IMG/VR virus record: IMGVR_UViG_3300025070_000216
Location: 1-24,960 of that record
Length of the DNA stretch: 24,960 bases
Source of the DNA: a virus
Strand: one strand, 5' to 3'
The notes under the pieces were generated by a model that saw nothing but the letters and a program-made list of their open reading frames with translations, was not told where the DNA came from and ran no database searches. Of the stretch, positions 6,696 through 13,472 are shown piece by piece. Positions within the stretch are counted from its first letter, which is position 1. Each line of letters starts with the position of its first letter. Both the position numbers and the translations under genes were made by a program.

Positions 6696-8590
6696 TAAGC
6701 AACTACCTACCAACAGACTACCAAACCTTCATTGCTACCAGTAGGTACGCACGATGGCTAGAGGACGAGAACAGGCGAGAGACTTGGGTTGAAACAGTAC
6801 AACGCTACATCAACTACATTGCCACTACTGGTCTATCTGCTGATGATCTGGAAGAGATTGAAGAGGCTATCCTAAACCTAGAAGTAATGCCTAGTATGAG
6901 AGCGTTGATGACAGCAGGGGTAGCGGCAGACCGTGACAACACCTGTATCTACAACTGTAGCTACCTACCAGTAGACCATATACGTGCCTTTGATGAGGCT
7001 ATGTTTATCCTACTGTGTGGTACAGGTGTAGGGTTTAGTGTTGAGCGTCAGTCTATCGCCAAGCTGCCTACTATTCCAGAGACTTTGGTTAAAGATACTC
7101 GCGCTATAAAGGTAGGGGATAGTAAAGAAGGTTGGGCTACAGCCCTACACTCCCTCATGTCTACCCTATACTCAGGCGTCATACCTAGCTGGGACTTGTC
7201 TGCTATTCGTCCAGCAGGTGCGAGGCTAAAGACCTTTGGTGGTAGAGCGTCAGGACAGGAGCCATTGAATGACCTGTTCAATTTTGTGGTAGAAAAATTT
7301 AAGGCAGCAACAGGACGTAAGCTTACTAGCATTGAGTGTCACGACATTATGTGTAAGATTGGCGAGGTTGTGGTGGTGGGTGGCGTACGCCGTTCAGCTA
7401 TGATTAGCTTGTCCAACCTAAGTGATGGGCGTATGGCACACGCCAAGTCTGGTAGCTGGTGGGAGAACGAGGGTCAACGTGCGTTGGCTAATAACTCTGT
7501 AGCCTACACAGACAAGCCTGACATGGAAGGGTTCATGCGTGAGTGGTTGTCACTCGTTGAGTCTAAGTCTGGTGAGCGTGGTATCTTCTCACGTGTCGCA
7601 GCAGACAAGCATGTAGAGATGAACGGACGTAGAGAGACAGGGCATGAGTGGGGAACTAACCCATGTTCTGAGATTATCCTACGGCCTTACCAGTTTTGTA
7701 ATCTAACAGAGGTAGTGGTACGTCAAGGTGATGACCTAGATAATCTAAAGCGTAAGGTACGTCTGGCTACCATACTTGGTACAGCACAAGCCACCTTCAC
7801 TAAGATGCCATACCTACGTGACATCTGGAAGAAGAACACAGAAGAAGAACGCTTGCTTGGCGTATCTCTGACAGGTATCATGGACAACTACCTACTGTCT
7901 AAGACTACTGACAGTAAGGTGTGGCTCAAAGCCATGAAGCAGACAGCCATTGATACTAATGCAGAGTATGCTGAGAAACTAGGTATCCCTGTATCAGCAG
8001 CCATCACTTGTGTAAAGCCATCAGGTACAGTGTCACAGCTTGTTGATAGTGCTAGTGGTATTCACGCAAGACACAGCGAATACTACATACGTACTGTACG
8101 TGGTGACAACAAAGACCCACTTACACGTTTTATGCAGGATACAGGTATCCCTGCTGAACCATGTGTAATGAAGCCCGACTCTACCACAGTGTTTAGCTTC
8201 CCAACTAAGTCACCATCTGGTGCTGTTACACGTAACGACATGACTGCATTGGAGCAACTAGAACTGTGGAAGAACTACGCATTGAACTGGTGTGAACACA
8301 AACCATCAGTAACTATCACAGTAAAGGATGCAGAGTGGATGGCAGTAGGTGCGTGGGTATATGAAAACTTTGACATCTGCTCTGGTATCTCATTCCTACC
8401 ACACAGTGACCATACATATGCACAAGCTCCTTATCAAGATATAGATAAGGAAACATATGAAGAACTCAAGAAACAGATGCCTACTTCTATTGATTGGTCA
8501 GCTTTGTCTCTTTATGAGAAGGAAGATACAACAACAGGTGGGCAAACTTTGGCGTGTACTGCTGGTGCATGTGAGCTAGTAGACATCTAA
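6692..8590 (+). CDS. nrdJ: Class II (adenosylcobalamin-dependent) ribonucleotide reductase
   Basis: A 632-residue monomeric-type class II reductase that converts ribonucleotides to deoxyribonucleotides using a B12-derived thiyl radical. Catalytic features match the Lactobacillus leichmannii enzyme: N323-P-C325-S-E327 (its N406, C408, E410), C336 eleven residues after C325 (its C419), an early Cys pair C85/C89 (its C119), and a C-terminal redox pair C622-x4-C627 five residues before the end. The motif VKPSGTVSQLVDSASGIH at 441-458 is also typical. At 632 residues it is shorter than the 739 of L. leichmannii. No radical-generating NrdB or NrdG gene is nearby, consistent with class II. The gene marks the SIO1/cobavirus lineage and implies a host that makes or imports cobalamin. 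Confidence 0.96.
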   Translation: MISNYLPTDYQTFIATSRYARWLEDENRRETWVETVQRYINYIATTGLSADDLEEIEEAILNLEVMPSMRALMTAGVAADRDNTCIYNCSYLPVDHIRAFDEAMFILLCGTGVGFSVERQSIAKLPTIPETLVKDTRAIKVGDSKEGWATALHSLMSTLYSGVIPSWDLSAIRPAGARLKTFGGRASGQEPLNDLFNFVVEKFKAATGRKLTSIECHDIMCKIGEVVVVGGVRRSAMISLSNLSDGRMAHAKSGSWWENEGQRALANNSVAYTDKPDMEGFMREWLSLVESKSGERGIFSRVAADKHVEMNGRRETGHEWGTNPCSEIILRPYQFCNLTEVVVRQGDDLDNLKRKVRLATILGTAQATFTKMPYLRDIWKKNTEEERLLGVSLTGIMDNYLLSKTTDSKVWLKAMKQTAIDTNAEYAEKLGIPVSAAITCVKPSGTVSQLVDSASGIHARHSEYYIRTVRGDNKDPLTRFMQDTGIPAEPCVMKPDSTTVFSFPTKSPSGAVTRNDMTALEQLELWKNYALNWCEHKPSVTITVKDAEWMAVGAWVYENFDICSGISFLPHSDHTYAQAPYQDIDKETYEELKKQMPTSIDWSALSLYEKEDTTTGGQTLACTAGACELVDI

Positions 8591-8599
8591 AGTTACAAC
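8586..8599 (+). repeat. 14-base direct repeat, copy 2 (reductase stop/intergenic)
   Basis: Second exact copy of TCTAAAGTTACAAC. It spans the stop codon of the reductase gene and the short gap before the next gene, i.e. the junction between the metabolic and virion blocks. Confidence 0.5.
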
Positions 8600-8619
8600 A
8601 TTAGCGAAGGTTTGTAAAA

Positions 8620-8802
8620 ATGAGAGCATTAGGCAACGATTTCAATATAACAGATGGCTTACTTAACCACCTACAAGAGTTGTATCCTGACAAACTTCCG
8701 CATGAACAAGTGTCCCCTGAGAAACTAAGCTTCCTCAGGGGTCAACAATCTGTCATACAGAAGCTTGTTGAATTACAAAACCAAGATTTTGAGGATGATT
8801 AA
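8620..8802 (+). CDS. Small conserved podovirus protein of unknown function (60 aa)
   Basis: A 60-residue acidic protein with the segment LYPDKLP...SPEKLSFLRGQQSVI (about residues 21-46) and a helical C-terminal half (LRGQQSVIQKLVELQNQ). Similar short proteins occur just before the virion genes of many T7-like podoviruses, but I know no established function. AAGG at 8607-8610 is a plausible Shine-Dalgarno. It ends one base before the start of the next gene and opens the virion block. Confidence 0.75.
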   Translation: MRALGNDFNITDGLLNHLQELYPDKLPHEQVSPEKLSFLRGQQSVIQKLVELQNQDFEDD

Positions 8803-8803
8803 T

Positions 8804-9034
8804 ATGGGTGGACTATTTGGCAGTAAAGCACCTGCCCCCTTACCAGCCCCTGCTCGTCCTGTTACAGCAGTAACGAAAACCCCCGACATTGAACTAGATG
8901 ATACACAACTAGAGTCAACTATGCTAAAGAAAAAGCGCAAGGGTAAACGAGCATTGAGGCAAGACATAGTTAAAGACACAGCAACACAAGTAGCCAGCGA
9001 AGGTGCTGGACTACAGATACCTAAAGGACAGTAG
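8804..9034 (+). CDS. gp7.3-like virion/tail protein, paralog A
   Basis: The 76-residue product starts MGGLFGSKAPAPLPAPARP, continues with an acidic mid-section, then a basic cluster KKKRKGKRALR (about 47-57) and ends EGAGLQIPKGQ. This layout (Gly/Lys N-terminus, low-complexity middle, basic cluster, Gly-rich end with a hydrophobic-Asn/Gln-Ile motif) resembles T7 gp7.3, a small virion protein encoded just before the portal gene. I start at the ATG at 8804, one base after the previous stop, because the MGG start matches the next gene; the upstream ATG at 8765 would overlap the previous gene by 38 bases. It is a tandem paralog of the next gene. Assignment to gp7.3 is by layout and position, not strong similarity. 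Confidence 0.72.
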   Translation: MGGLFGSKAPAPLPAPARPVTAVTKTPDIELDDTQLESTMLKKKRKGKRALRQDIVKDTATQVASEGAGLQIPKGQ

Positions 9035-9035
9035 C

Positions 9036-9308
9036 ATGGGTGGCATTATTAAAAAGCCCAAGCGTCCTGCTCCTCCACCACCTCCACCACCTCCACCTCC
9101 ACCTCCTGCTGCGCCAGTAGATACTTCTGCGACAGGTGCAAGTAAAGGTGGCATGGCTGAATCAGAGCTACAACTGTCTGGTGAAGTTACAGGTGGTAGG
9201 CAGCTTAGACGTAGGCGTAGAGGTAAACGAGCGTTGGTTGGACAAACTGCTGCTGCTGCACAAGTAGGTGGCGAAGGTACGTCTGGTCTAAATATTCCGA
9301 AGGGATAA
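9036..9308 (+). CDS. gp7.3-like virion/tail protein, paralog B, with poly-proline run
   Basis: A 90-residue protein with the same layout as its neighbour: MGGIIKKPKRPA start, then 12 consecutive prolines, an Ala/Gly/Ser-rich middle, a basic cluster RRRRRGKRAL and an end reading SGLNIPKG. The sequences around the basic cluster match paralog A also at DNA level (GGTAAACGAGCRTTG at 8942-8956 and 9222-9236, one difference in 15). T7 gp7.3 ends similarly in a basic cluster followed by a Gly-rich GGGINI-type tail. The ATG at 9036 directly follows the previous stop (GTAGCATG). Poly-proline may form a rigid PPII rod and would need EF-P for translation. Disordered structure is expected. Confidence 0.72.
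   Translation: MGGIIKKPKRPAPPPPPPPPPPPPAAPVDTSATGASKGGMAESELQLSGEVTGGRQLRRRRRGKRALVGQTAAAAQVGGEGTSGLNIPKG
9072..9107 (+). repeat. Proline-codon microsatellite
   Basis: Twelve consecutive CCT/CCA codons inside the gp7.3-like paralog B gene. The mixture of CCT and CCA codons in short repeats (CCACCT units) is the kind of tract that can expand or shrink by slippage. Confidence 0.9.
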
Positions 9309-9312
9309 GTAA

Positions 9313-10848
9313 ATGGAAGAAGAAGTAGGTACAGTAGCTAAACGCTACAGTCAGCTTGAGAGTGAGCGTGATACGTTCCTTGAGCGAGGCCGTGAGGCAG
9401 CAAAGCTAACCATCCCTACTCTTATGCCAGAGGAAGGGCATAGTAGTTCATCTATCTATGCTACACCGTATCAAGGCATCGGAGCGAGGGGTGTAAACAA
9501 CCTTGCATCTAAATTGCTTCTTGCTCTGCTGCCCCCTAACAGCCCCTTCTTTCGTCTAACGATTGACGACTTTGACTTGCAACAAATTGCAGGTGACAAT
9601 CGTGGGCAAGTAGAAGAAGGGCTGGCACGTATTGAACGTGCAGCAATGCAGGAGATTGAGAGCAAGTCTATTCGTGTACCTGTCTTTGAGGCACTCAAGC
9701 TGCTTATCGTAACTGGTAATGCGCTAGTGTATATGCCCAAAGAAGGTGGCATGAAAGTATATAGACCTGACCGTTATGTGACAAAGCGTGACGCAATGGG
9801 TAACTTGTTGGAGATTATTACTAAAGAGTCAGTGTCACCTTTGATGCTGCCTGATGCAGTAAAACAGATGATACCACCAAGTGATACACCTGTGAAGAAT
9901 TATGACCTGTACACCTGTGTCAAAACTACCAAGCGTGGCTTTGACGTACATCAGGAAGTAGCAGGTATTGAAGTTCCTGCTTCACGTGGAACATTCAAGA
10001 AAGACCAGAACCCATTCATTCCATTGCGCTTTATTCGTATTGATGGTGAAGACTATGGGCGTGGTTTCATCGAAGAATACATCGGTGACTTGCGTAGTTT
10101 GGAAGCACTAACCCAAGCTATTGTACAAGGAAGTGCAGCTTCATCTAAGGTTCTGTTCCTAGTACGTCCTAACGGTACGACTAAGACAGCTAACCTAGCT
10201 AAAGCACCTAATGGTGCGTTCCTTACTGGTGATGCTAATGATGTTTCTACTCTACAGGTACAGAAGTCAAGCGACTTCCGTGTAGCCTTAGAGACTATGC
10301 GTATGATTAATGACCGTCTTGCTGCTGCCTTCTTGTTGAATAGCAGTGTACAACGTGCAGCAGAACGTGTCACAGCAGAAGAAGTGCGCTTCATGGCGCA
10401 GGAACTAGAGACTGCATTGGGTGGAGTATACTCTATTCTATCGCAGGAGTTCCAGCTTCCACTAATCAACCTGCTACTAGAGTCATTGACAAAGCAGGGC
10501 AAGATGCCTCGTATGCCTAAGGACAGTGTTAAACCTACTGTTGTTACAGGTATCGAAGCACTTGGGCGTGGTCAAGACCTAAACAAACTTGCAACATTCT
10601 TGCAATATCTACAGCCACTTGGCGCAGAGGTTATTGCCAGCGAGATGAACTTGGGTGACTACATAGACAGACTAGCAGCATCACTAGGCATCGACACCTC
10701 TGGACTTATTAAGTCAGCAGAGCAGAAGCAACAAGAGGCTATGATGCAACAACAGATGCAACAGCAACAAATGTTAGAACAAACAGCTATGGGTATGGCA
10801 CAGGGTGCTGCACCACAAATGGCAAAAGGCGCAGTAGAAACGGAGTAA
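9313..10848 (+). CDS. Portal (head-tail connector) protein, T7 gp8-like
   Basis: A 511-residue portal (T7 gp8: 536) forming the dodecameric vertex through which DNA is packaged and ejected and to which the tail attaches. Recognisable conserved stretches include GARGVNNLASKLLLALLPP (about residues 57-75), the GRGFIEEYIGDLRSLE segment (about 249-264) and LNSSVQRAAERVTAEEVRF (about 341-359), which align well with T7 gp8 in my memory. The C-terminal end, from about residue 472, is rich in Gln and Met (repeated CAA codons) and probably disordered. It starts 4 bases after the preceding stop with GAAGGG as Shine-Dalgarno inside the previous gene, and the scaffold gene follows after 3 bases. Confidence 0.96.
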   Translation: MEEEVGTVAKRYSQLESERDTFLERGREAAKLTIPTLMPEEGHSSSSIYATPYQGIGARGVNNLASKLLLALLPPNSPFFRLTIDDFDLQQIAGDNRGQVEEGLARIERAAMQEIESKSIRVPVFEALKLLIVTGNALVYMPKEGGMKVYRPDRYVTKRDAMGNLLEIITKESVSPLMLPDAVKQMIPPSDTPVKNYDLYTCVKTTKRGFDVHQEVAGIEVPASRGTFKKDQNPFIPLRFIRIDGEDYGRGFIEEYIGDLRSLEALTQAIVQGSAASSKVLFLVRPNGTTKTANLAKAPNGAFLTGDANDVSTLQVQKSSDFRVALETMRMINDRLAAAFLLNSSVQRAAERVTAEEVRFMAQELETALGGVYSILSQEFQLPLINLLLESLTKQGKMPRMPKDSVKPTVVTGIEALGRGQDLNKLATFLQYLQPLGAEVIASEMNLGDYIDRLAASLGIDTSGLIKSAEQKQQEAMMQQQMQQQQMLEQTAMGMAQGAAPQMAKGAVETE

Positions 10849-10851
10849 TAC

Positions 10852-11610
10852 ATGGCAGAAGCTATTAACACTTATCAAGAACCTGAACCTGAATCTCAAG
10901 AGCATGTAAAAGAAATGCTTGAGAAAGTAGAAGGTAGTCAACAAGATGCTAACCGTCCTGATTGGTTACCTGAAAAGTTCAAATCACCAGAAGACATGGC
11001 TAAAGCTTATGCTGCATTAGAGGGTAAGTTGGGTCAAGGTGAACAAGAATCTGAACCAGAGGTAGAAGAACCCACTGGTGAGGAGTCTTTGTCAGAAGTC
11101 TCTGAACTACTAGATAGTAAGGGACTAGACTTTGATGTGTTCCAAGAAGAGTACATCGAAACTGGTGAGCTATCCCCAGAAGCTTATAAAGCTTTGGAAG
11201 AGGCTGGCTTCCCACAAAGCATGGTTGACTCTTGGGTAGCAGGGCAAGATGCTCTGGCTGCACAAATGACAACCGACATGCACTCCATTGTAGGAGGTGC
11301 AGATCAATACACTGACATGGTTCAGTGGGCATCGAACAATCTACCCGAAAGTGAAGTCGATGCTTTCAATGCAACTATGGATACGCAAGACCCTAATATG
11401 ATTAGGCTTGCTGTTCAAGGTCTTAATGCACGTTATCGTTCTGAGGCAGAACCTAACCTTATGCAAGGTGGCACAGGTTCTGTATCCACAGGTGGGCGTT
11501 TTGAAAGTAATGCGGAACTCACTTCTGCTATGAGTGACCCTAGATACGCTAAAGACCCTGCCTACAGGCAACAGGTAGCTGATAAGCTTGCTCGTTCTAG
11601 CCTGTTCTAA
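10852..11610 (+). CDS. Capsid assembly scaffolding protein, T7 gp9-like
   Basis: A very acidic 252-residue protein between portal and capsid genes, where scaffolding proteins sit in T7-like phages (T7 gp9: 307). Scaffolds copolymerise with the capsid protein to build the prohead and then leave. Visible hallmarks are the RPDWLPEKFKSPEDMAKAY segment (35-53), an acidic Glu-rich middle (about 60-85), and a C-terminal stretch with MSDPRYAKDPAYRQQVADKL (about 229-248) that probably carries the capsid-binding helix-loop-helix. CGGAG just before the portal stop serves as Shine-Dalgarno. A 267-base non-coding leader separates it from the capsid gene. Confidence 0.92.
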   Translation: MAEAINTYQEPEPESQEHVKEMLEKVEGSQQDANRPDWLPEKFKSPEDMAKAYAALEGKLGQGEQESEPEVEEPTGEESLSEVSELLDSKGLDFDVFQEEYIETGELSPEAYKALEEAGFPQSMVDSWVAGQDALAAQMTTDMHSIVGGADQYTDMVQWASNNLPESEVDAFNATMDTQDPNMIRLAVQGLNARYRSEAEPNLMQGGTGSVSTGGRFESNAELTSAMSDPRYAKDPAYRQQVADKLARSSLF

Positions 11611-11625
11611 CATGTTGCATTTGGT

Positions 11626-11650
11626 GAGGGGGTTGTATAAGAATCCCCTC
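11626..11650 (+). terminator. Hairpin after the scaffold gene, weak terminator or processing site
   Basis: A 9-base-pair stem (11626-11634 with 11642-11650, one G-U pair) and a 7-base loop lies 15 bases after the scaffold stop. The following bases TCCTTCT are pyrimidine-rich but not a proper T-run, so termination would be partial. It has the same stem and loop lengths as the terminator after the capsid gene. Confidence 0.45.
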
Positions 11651-11827
11651 TCCTTCTAAGTACATCCTACCTGCTGGCGTTACAGGATTCCCCTAATAAT
11701 AAAGGGCTGTAAGTAAGAGCCAAGTGGGGTGTATTTAGAAGGGGAAACCCTAACACGAAGCTAAACATAACAAACGATTACCCCTGACCCCTTGCGAGGG
11801 ACAATCTTGGAGAAAGGATGTAGTGTA

Positions 11828-11872
11828 ATGCAGAGTGTAATTCAACTCAACATTATACTCACTAAGGAGTAA
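11828..11872 (+). CDS. Possible 14-codon leader peptide before the capsid gene
   Basis: An ATG at 11828, preceded by AAAGG at 11813-11817, opens a 14-residue frame (M-Q-S-V-I-Q-L-N-I-I-L-T-K-E) whose last codons and stop overlap the capsid Shine-Dalgarno (TAAGGAG) and end five bases before the capsid ATG. This geometry would allow translational coupling. An ATG-TAG minimal frame sits just upstream at 11818-11823. Such a short frame can easily arise by chance. Confidence 0.25.
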   Translation: MQSVIQLNIILTKE

Positions 11873-11877
11873 TTCAA

Positions 11878-12993
11878 ATGGCACAAGCCGCTTCAAACCC
11901 TGCCTATAGCGTAAGCTTTCAGGGTCAAAACAACCTATCAGGTGACGTACGTGACCTGTTTCTCAAGCTGTACGCTGGCGAAGTCCTGACAGCTTTTGAA
12001 GAAAAGAAAGTCCTTTCGGACAAGGTGCGTACTCGCACAATCTCAAAGGGTAAGTCTGCCTCGTTCCCAATGACAGGCCGCGCAACTGCGGAATATCTGA
12101 CTCCGGGCAACGAAATTACTGGTGGTACTATCCGTGCTGGTGAGCGTATCGTAACTATTGATGACTTGCTCATCTCTAGCCAGTTCATTGCTAACATTGA
12201 TGAAGCAATCAACCACTACGATGTCCGTTCTATCTACTCAAAGGAAGCTGGTATTGCACTAGCTAACGAAGCAGATAAGAACGTAGCACGTATGCTTGTA
12301 AAAGCTGCGCTGTCAACCAACGCTACACGTGCTGCTGGTCTTGTTCAAGACTACAAAGCCTTCACTGAAGAAGACTTTACTGACAATGTGACTATCGGTA
12401 CTGCTGGTGGTGATGTGACTGACCCTGCAAAGCTGGCTAAAGCTATCTTTGACGCTCGTAAAGAGATGGAAGTCAAGAACGTACCTACTGAGGGCGCTGT
12501 AGTTGTACTGGCTCCTGACCAGTATTACGCATTGATGGACGTTACTGATGGTAACAAGCTTGTCTACATGAACAAGGACTTCGGTGGTGCTGGTTCTATC
12601 GCTTCTGGCGTAGCACCTTCAATCGCTGGTATGCCTATCATTATGTCTAACCACGCTAACGTGGCTAACCTGTATCAGAACTTCACTACAGGTGATGCTG
12701 CCGAAGGTAAGACATCAGACAACGCACCTCTGGCAAACACTGCTGGTTCAGGCCGCACAACTCACTATGACCTGCCTACTGCTAACGTAGATGGCGCAGA
12801 CATGGTGGCACTTGCTGCTAAGTTCAAGGGCTTTGTCTTCACACCAGACGCAGTAGCTACTGTTAAGCTGCTCGACTTGGGTATGGAGTCTGAGTACCAG
12901 ATCAACCGTCAGGGTACACTCATGGTTGCTAAGTACGCAATGGGACACAACGTACTGCGTCCTGCTGCCTGTATCGCTCTGTCAGCCGCTTAG
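11878..12993 (+). CDS. Major capsid protein, T7 gp10-like
   Basis: A 371-residue protein (T7 gp10A: 345) expected to have the HK97 fold and form the icosahedral shell. It begins in the way typical of podovirus capsids, with NPAYSVSFQGQNNLSGDVRDLFLKLYAGEVL, followed by the R-T-R-T-I-x-x-G-K-S-A-S-F-P segment (about 51-65) and the D-x-x-x-x-S-S-x-F-I strand (about 96-106) leading into the DEAINHYDVRS region. The strong TAAGGAG (11863-11869) eight bases before the ATG fits very high expression. A strong terminator follows directly. T7 makes a minor frameshifted form; I see no slippery heptamer near the stop here. Codon use looks more regulated (many preferred CTG/GCT/GGT codons) than in neighbours, by eye only. 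Confidence 0.95.
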   Translation: MAQAASNPAYSVSFQGQNNLSGDVRDLFLKLYAGEVLTAFEEKKVLSDKVRTRTISKGKSASFPMTGRATAEYLTPGNEITGGTIRAGERIVTIDDLLISSQFIANIDEAINHYDVRSIYSKEAGIALANEADKNVARMLVKAALSTNATRAAGLVQDYKAFTEEDFTDNVTIGTAGGDVTDPAKLAKAIFDARKEMEVKNVPTEGAVVVLAPDQYYALMDVTDGNKLVYMNKDFGGAGSIASGVAPSIAGMPIIMSNHANVANLYQNFTTGDAAEGKTSDNAPLANTAGSGRTTHYDLPTANVDGADMVALAAKFKGFVFTPDAVATVKLLDLGMESEYQINRQGTLMVAKYAMGHNVLRPAACIALSAA

Positions 12994-13001
12994 TTTTAAT
13001 T

Positions 13002-13031
13002 GGAGAGGGGTTAATAGCCTCTCTCCTTTTT
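13002..13031 (+). terminator. Rho-independent terminator after the capsid gene
   Basis: GGAGAGGGG (13002-13010), a 7-base loop and CCTCTCTCC (13018-13026) form a 9-base-pair stem with one G-U pair, followed at once by five T (13027-13031). It lies 8 bases after the capsid stop, the position of the T7 late terminator, and would reduce transcription of downstream virion genes relative to the capsid. Confidence 0.88.
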
Positions 13032-13045
13032 CATAGGATAGTGTT

Positions 13046-13237
13046 ATGCAGAAACTAAAAATTAAAAAGTCACGTGTAAACGAGGCAGGAAACTACACTA
13101 AACCTACGATGCGTAAGCGCATGTTTAACAGTATTAAAGCTGGTACAAAAGGCGGTAACGCTGGTCAGTGGTCGGCGCGTAAAGCCCAGCTACTTGCCTC
13201 ACGTTATAAGAAAGCAGGTGGGGGCTACACATCGTGA
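13046..13237 (+). CDS. Small basic phage protein of unknown function (63 aa)
   Basis: A very basic 63-residue protein with MQKLKIKKSRVNEAGNYT at the start, then KPTMRKRMFNSIKAG (19-33) and GQWSARKAQLLASRYKKAGGGY (40-61). Proteins of this look are common in marine phages and some large viruses, and as far as I recall belong to a named domain of unknown function, which I cannot verify. Many Lys/Arg and Gly residues suggest nucleic-acid binding. AGGA at 13035-13038, immediately after the capsid terminator, is the Shine-Dalgarno. The stop overlaps the GTG start of the next gene. T7 has no gene here. Confidence 0.8.
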   Translation: MQKLKIKKSRVNEAGNYTKPTMRKRMFNSIKAGTKGGNAGQWSARKAQLLASRYKKAGGGYTS

Positions 13238-13470
13238 AGAAGCCTCAGGAAAGCTTAAAGAAGTGGACGAAACAAAAGTGGCGTACTAAATCAGGTAAAC
13301 CTTCTGCTAAGACAGGTGAACGCTATCTACCAGAAGCAGCTATCAAGTCACTGTCTGCATCAGAGTATGCAGCCACTACCAAAGCGAAGCGCGAAGGCTC
13401 TCGCAAAGGTAAGCAGTTTGTTCGTCAACCATTAAGGATTGCTAAGAAGACAGCACAATATAGGAAGTAG
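13234..13470 (+). CDS. Small basic phage protein of unknown function (78 aa), GTG start
   Basis: A 78-residue, Lys/Arg-rich protein starting at a GTG that forms GTGA with the previous stop (13234-13237); AGGTGGGGG upstream gives the Shine-Dalgarno. It has the pattern LKKWTKQKWRTKSGKPS (8-24), GERYLP (28-33), the SASEYAATTKAKREGSRKGK stretch (41-60) and an end with RIAKKTAQYR. I have seen this arrangement in marine phage and algal-virus proteins of unknown function (possibly DUF5872, unverified). No catalytic motif is seen. Probably DNA-associated by charge. Confidence 0.8.
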   Translation: MKKPQESLKKWTKQKWRTKSGKPSAKTGERYLPEAAIKSLSASEYAATTKAKREGSRKGKQFVRQPLRIAKKTAQYRK

Positions 13471-13472
13471 AT

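Larger units (their letters stand above)
11611..11877 (+). promoter_or_regulatory. Structured capsid-gene leader
   Basis: The largest gap in the window (267 bases) lies before the capsid gene. It contains runs of four or more G or C in alternation (G-runs near 11628, 11726, 11740; C-runs near 11645, 11689, 11781, 11788), able to form several competing hairpins, for example 11626-11650, TTCCCC 11688-11693 with GGGGAA 11741-11746, AGGG-GAAA-CCCT near 11740-11751, and CCCT-TGCG-AGGG near 11789-11800. A TATACT at 11854-11859 resembles a sigma70 -10 box but has no good -35 partner. The end carries a strong Shine-Dalgarno, TAAGGAG at 11863-11869. It probably sets the level of the most abundant virion protein. 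Confidence 0.55.

Noticed and set aside
10053-10502. 149-codon minus-strand frame opposite the portal gene (also 15551-16003 and 16825-17310 minus)
   Set aside because: They lie opposite strongly conserved genes, have Ser/Leu/Arg-rich shadow composition, and no other gene in the window is on the minus strand.
11854-11859. TATACT as a sigma70 -10 box upstream of the capsid gene
   Set aside because: No acceptable -35 box at 16-18 bases upstream, so it is mentioned only within the leader entry.
12985-13001. Programmed frameshift at the capsid gene end producing an extended minor capsid protein as in T7
   Set aside because: No slippery heptamer before the stop, and a strong terminator follows within 8 bases of the stop.
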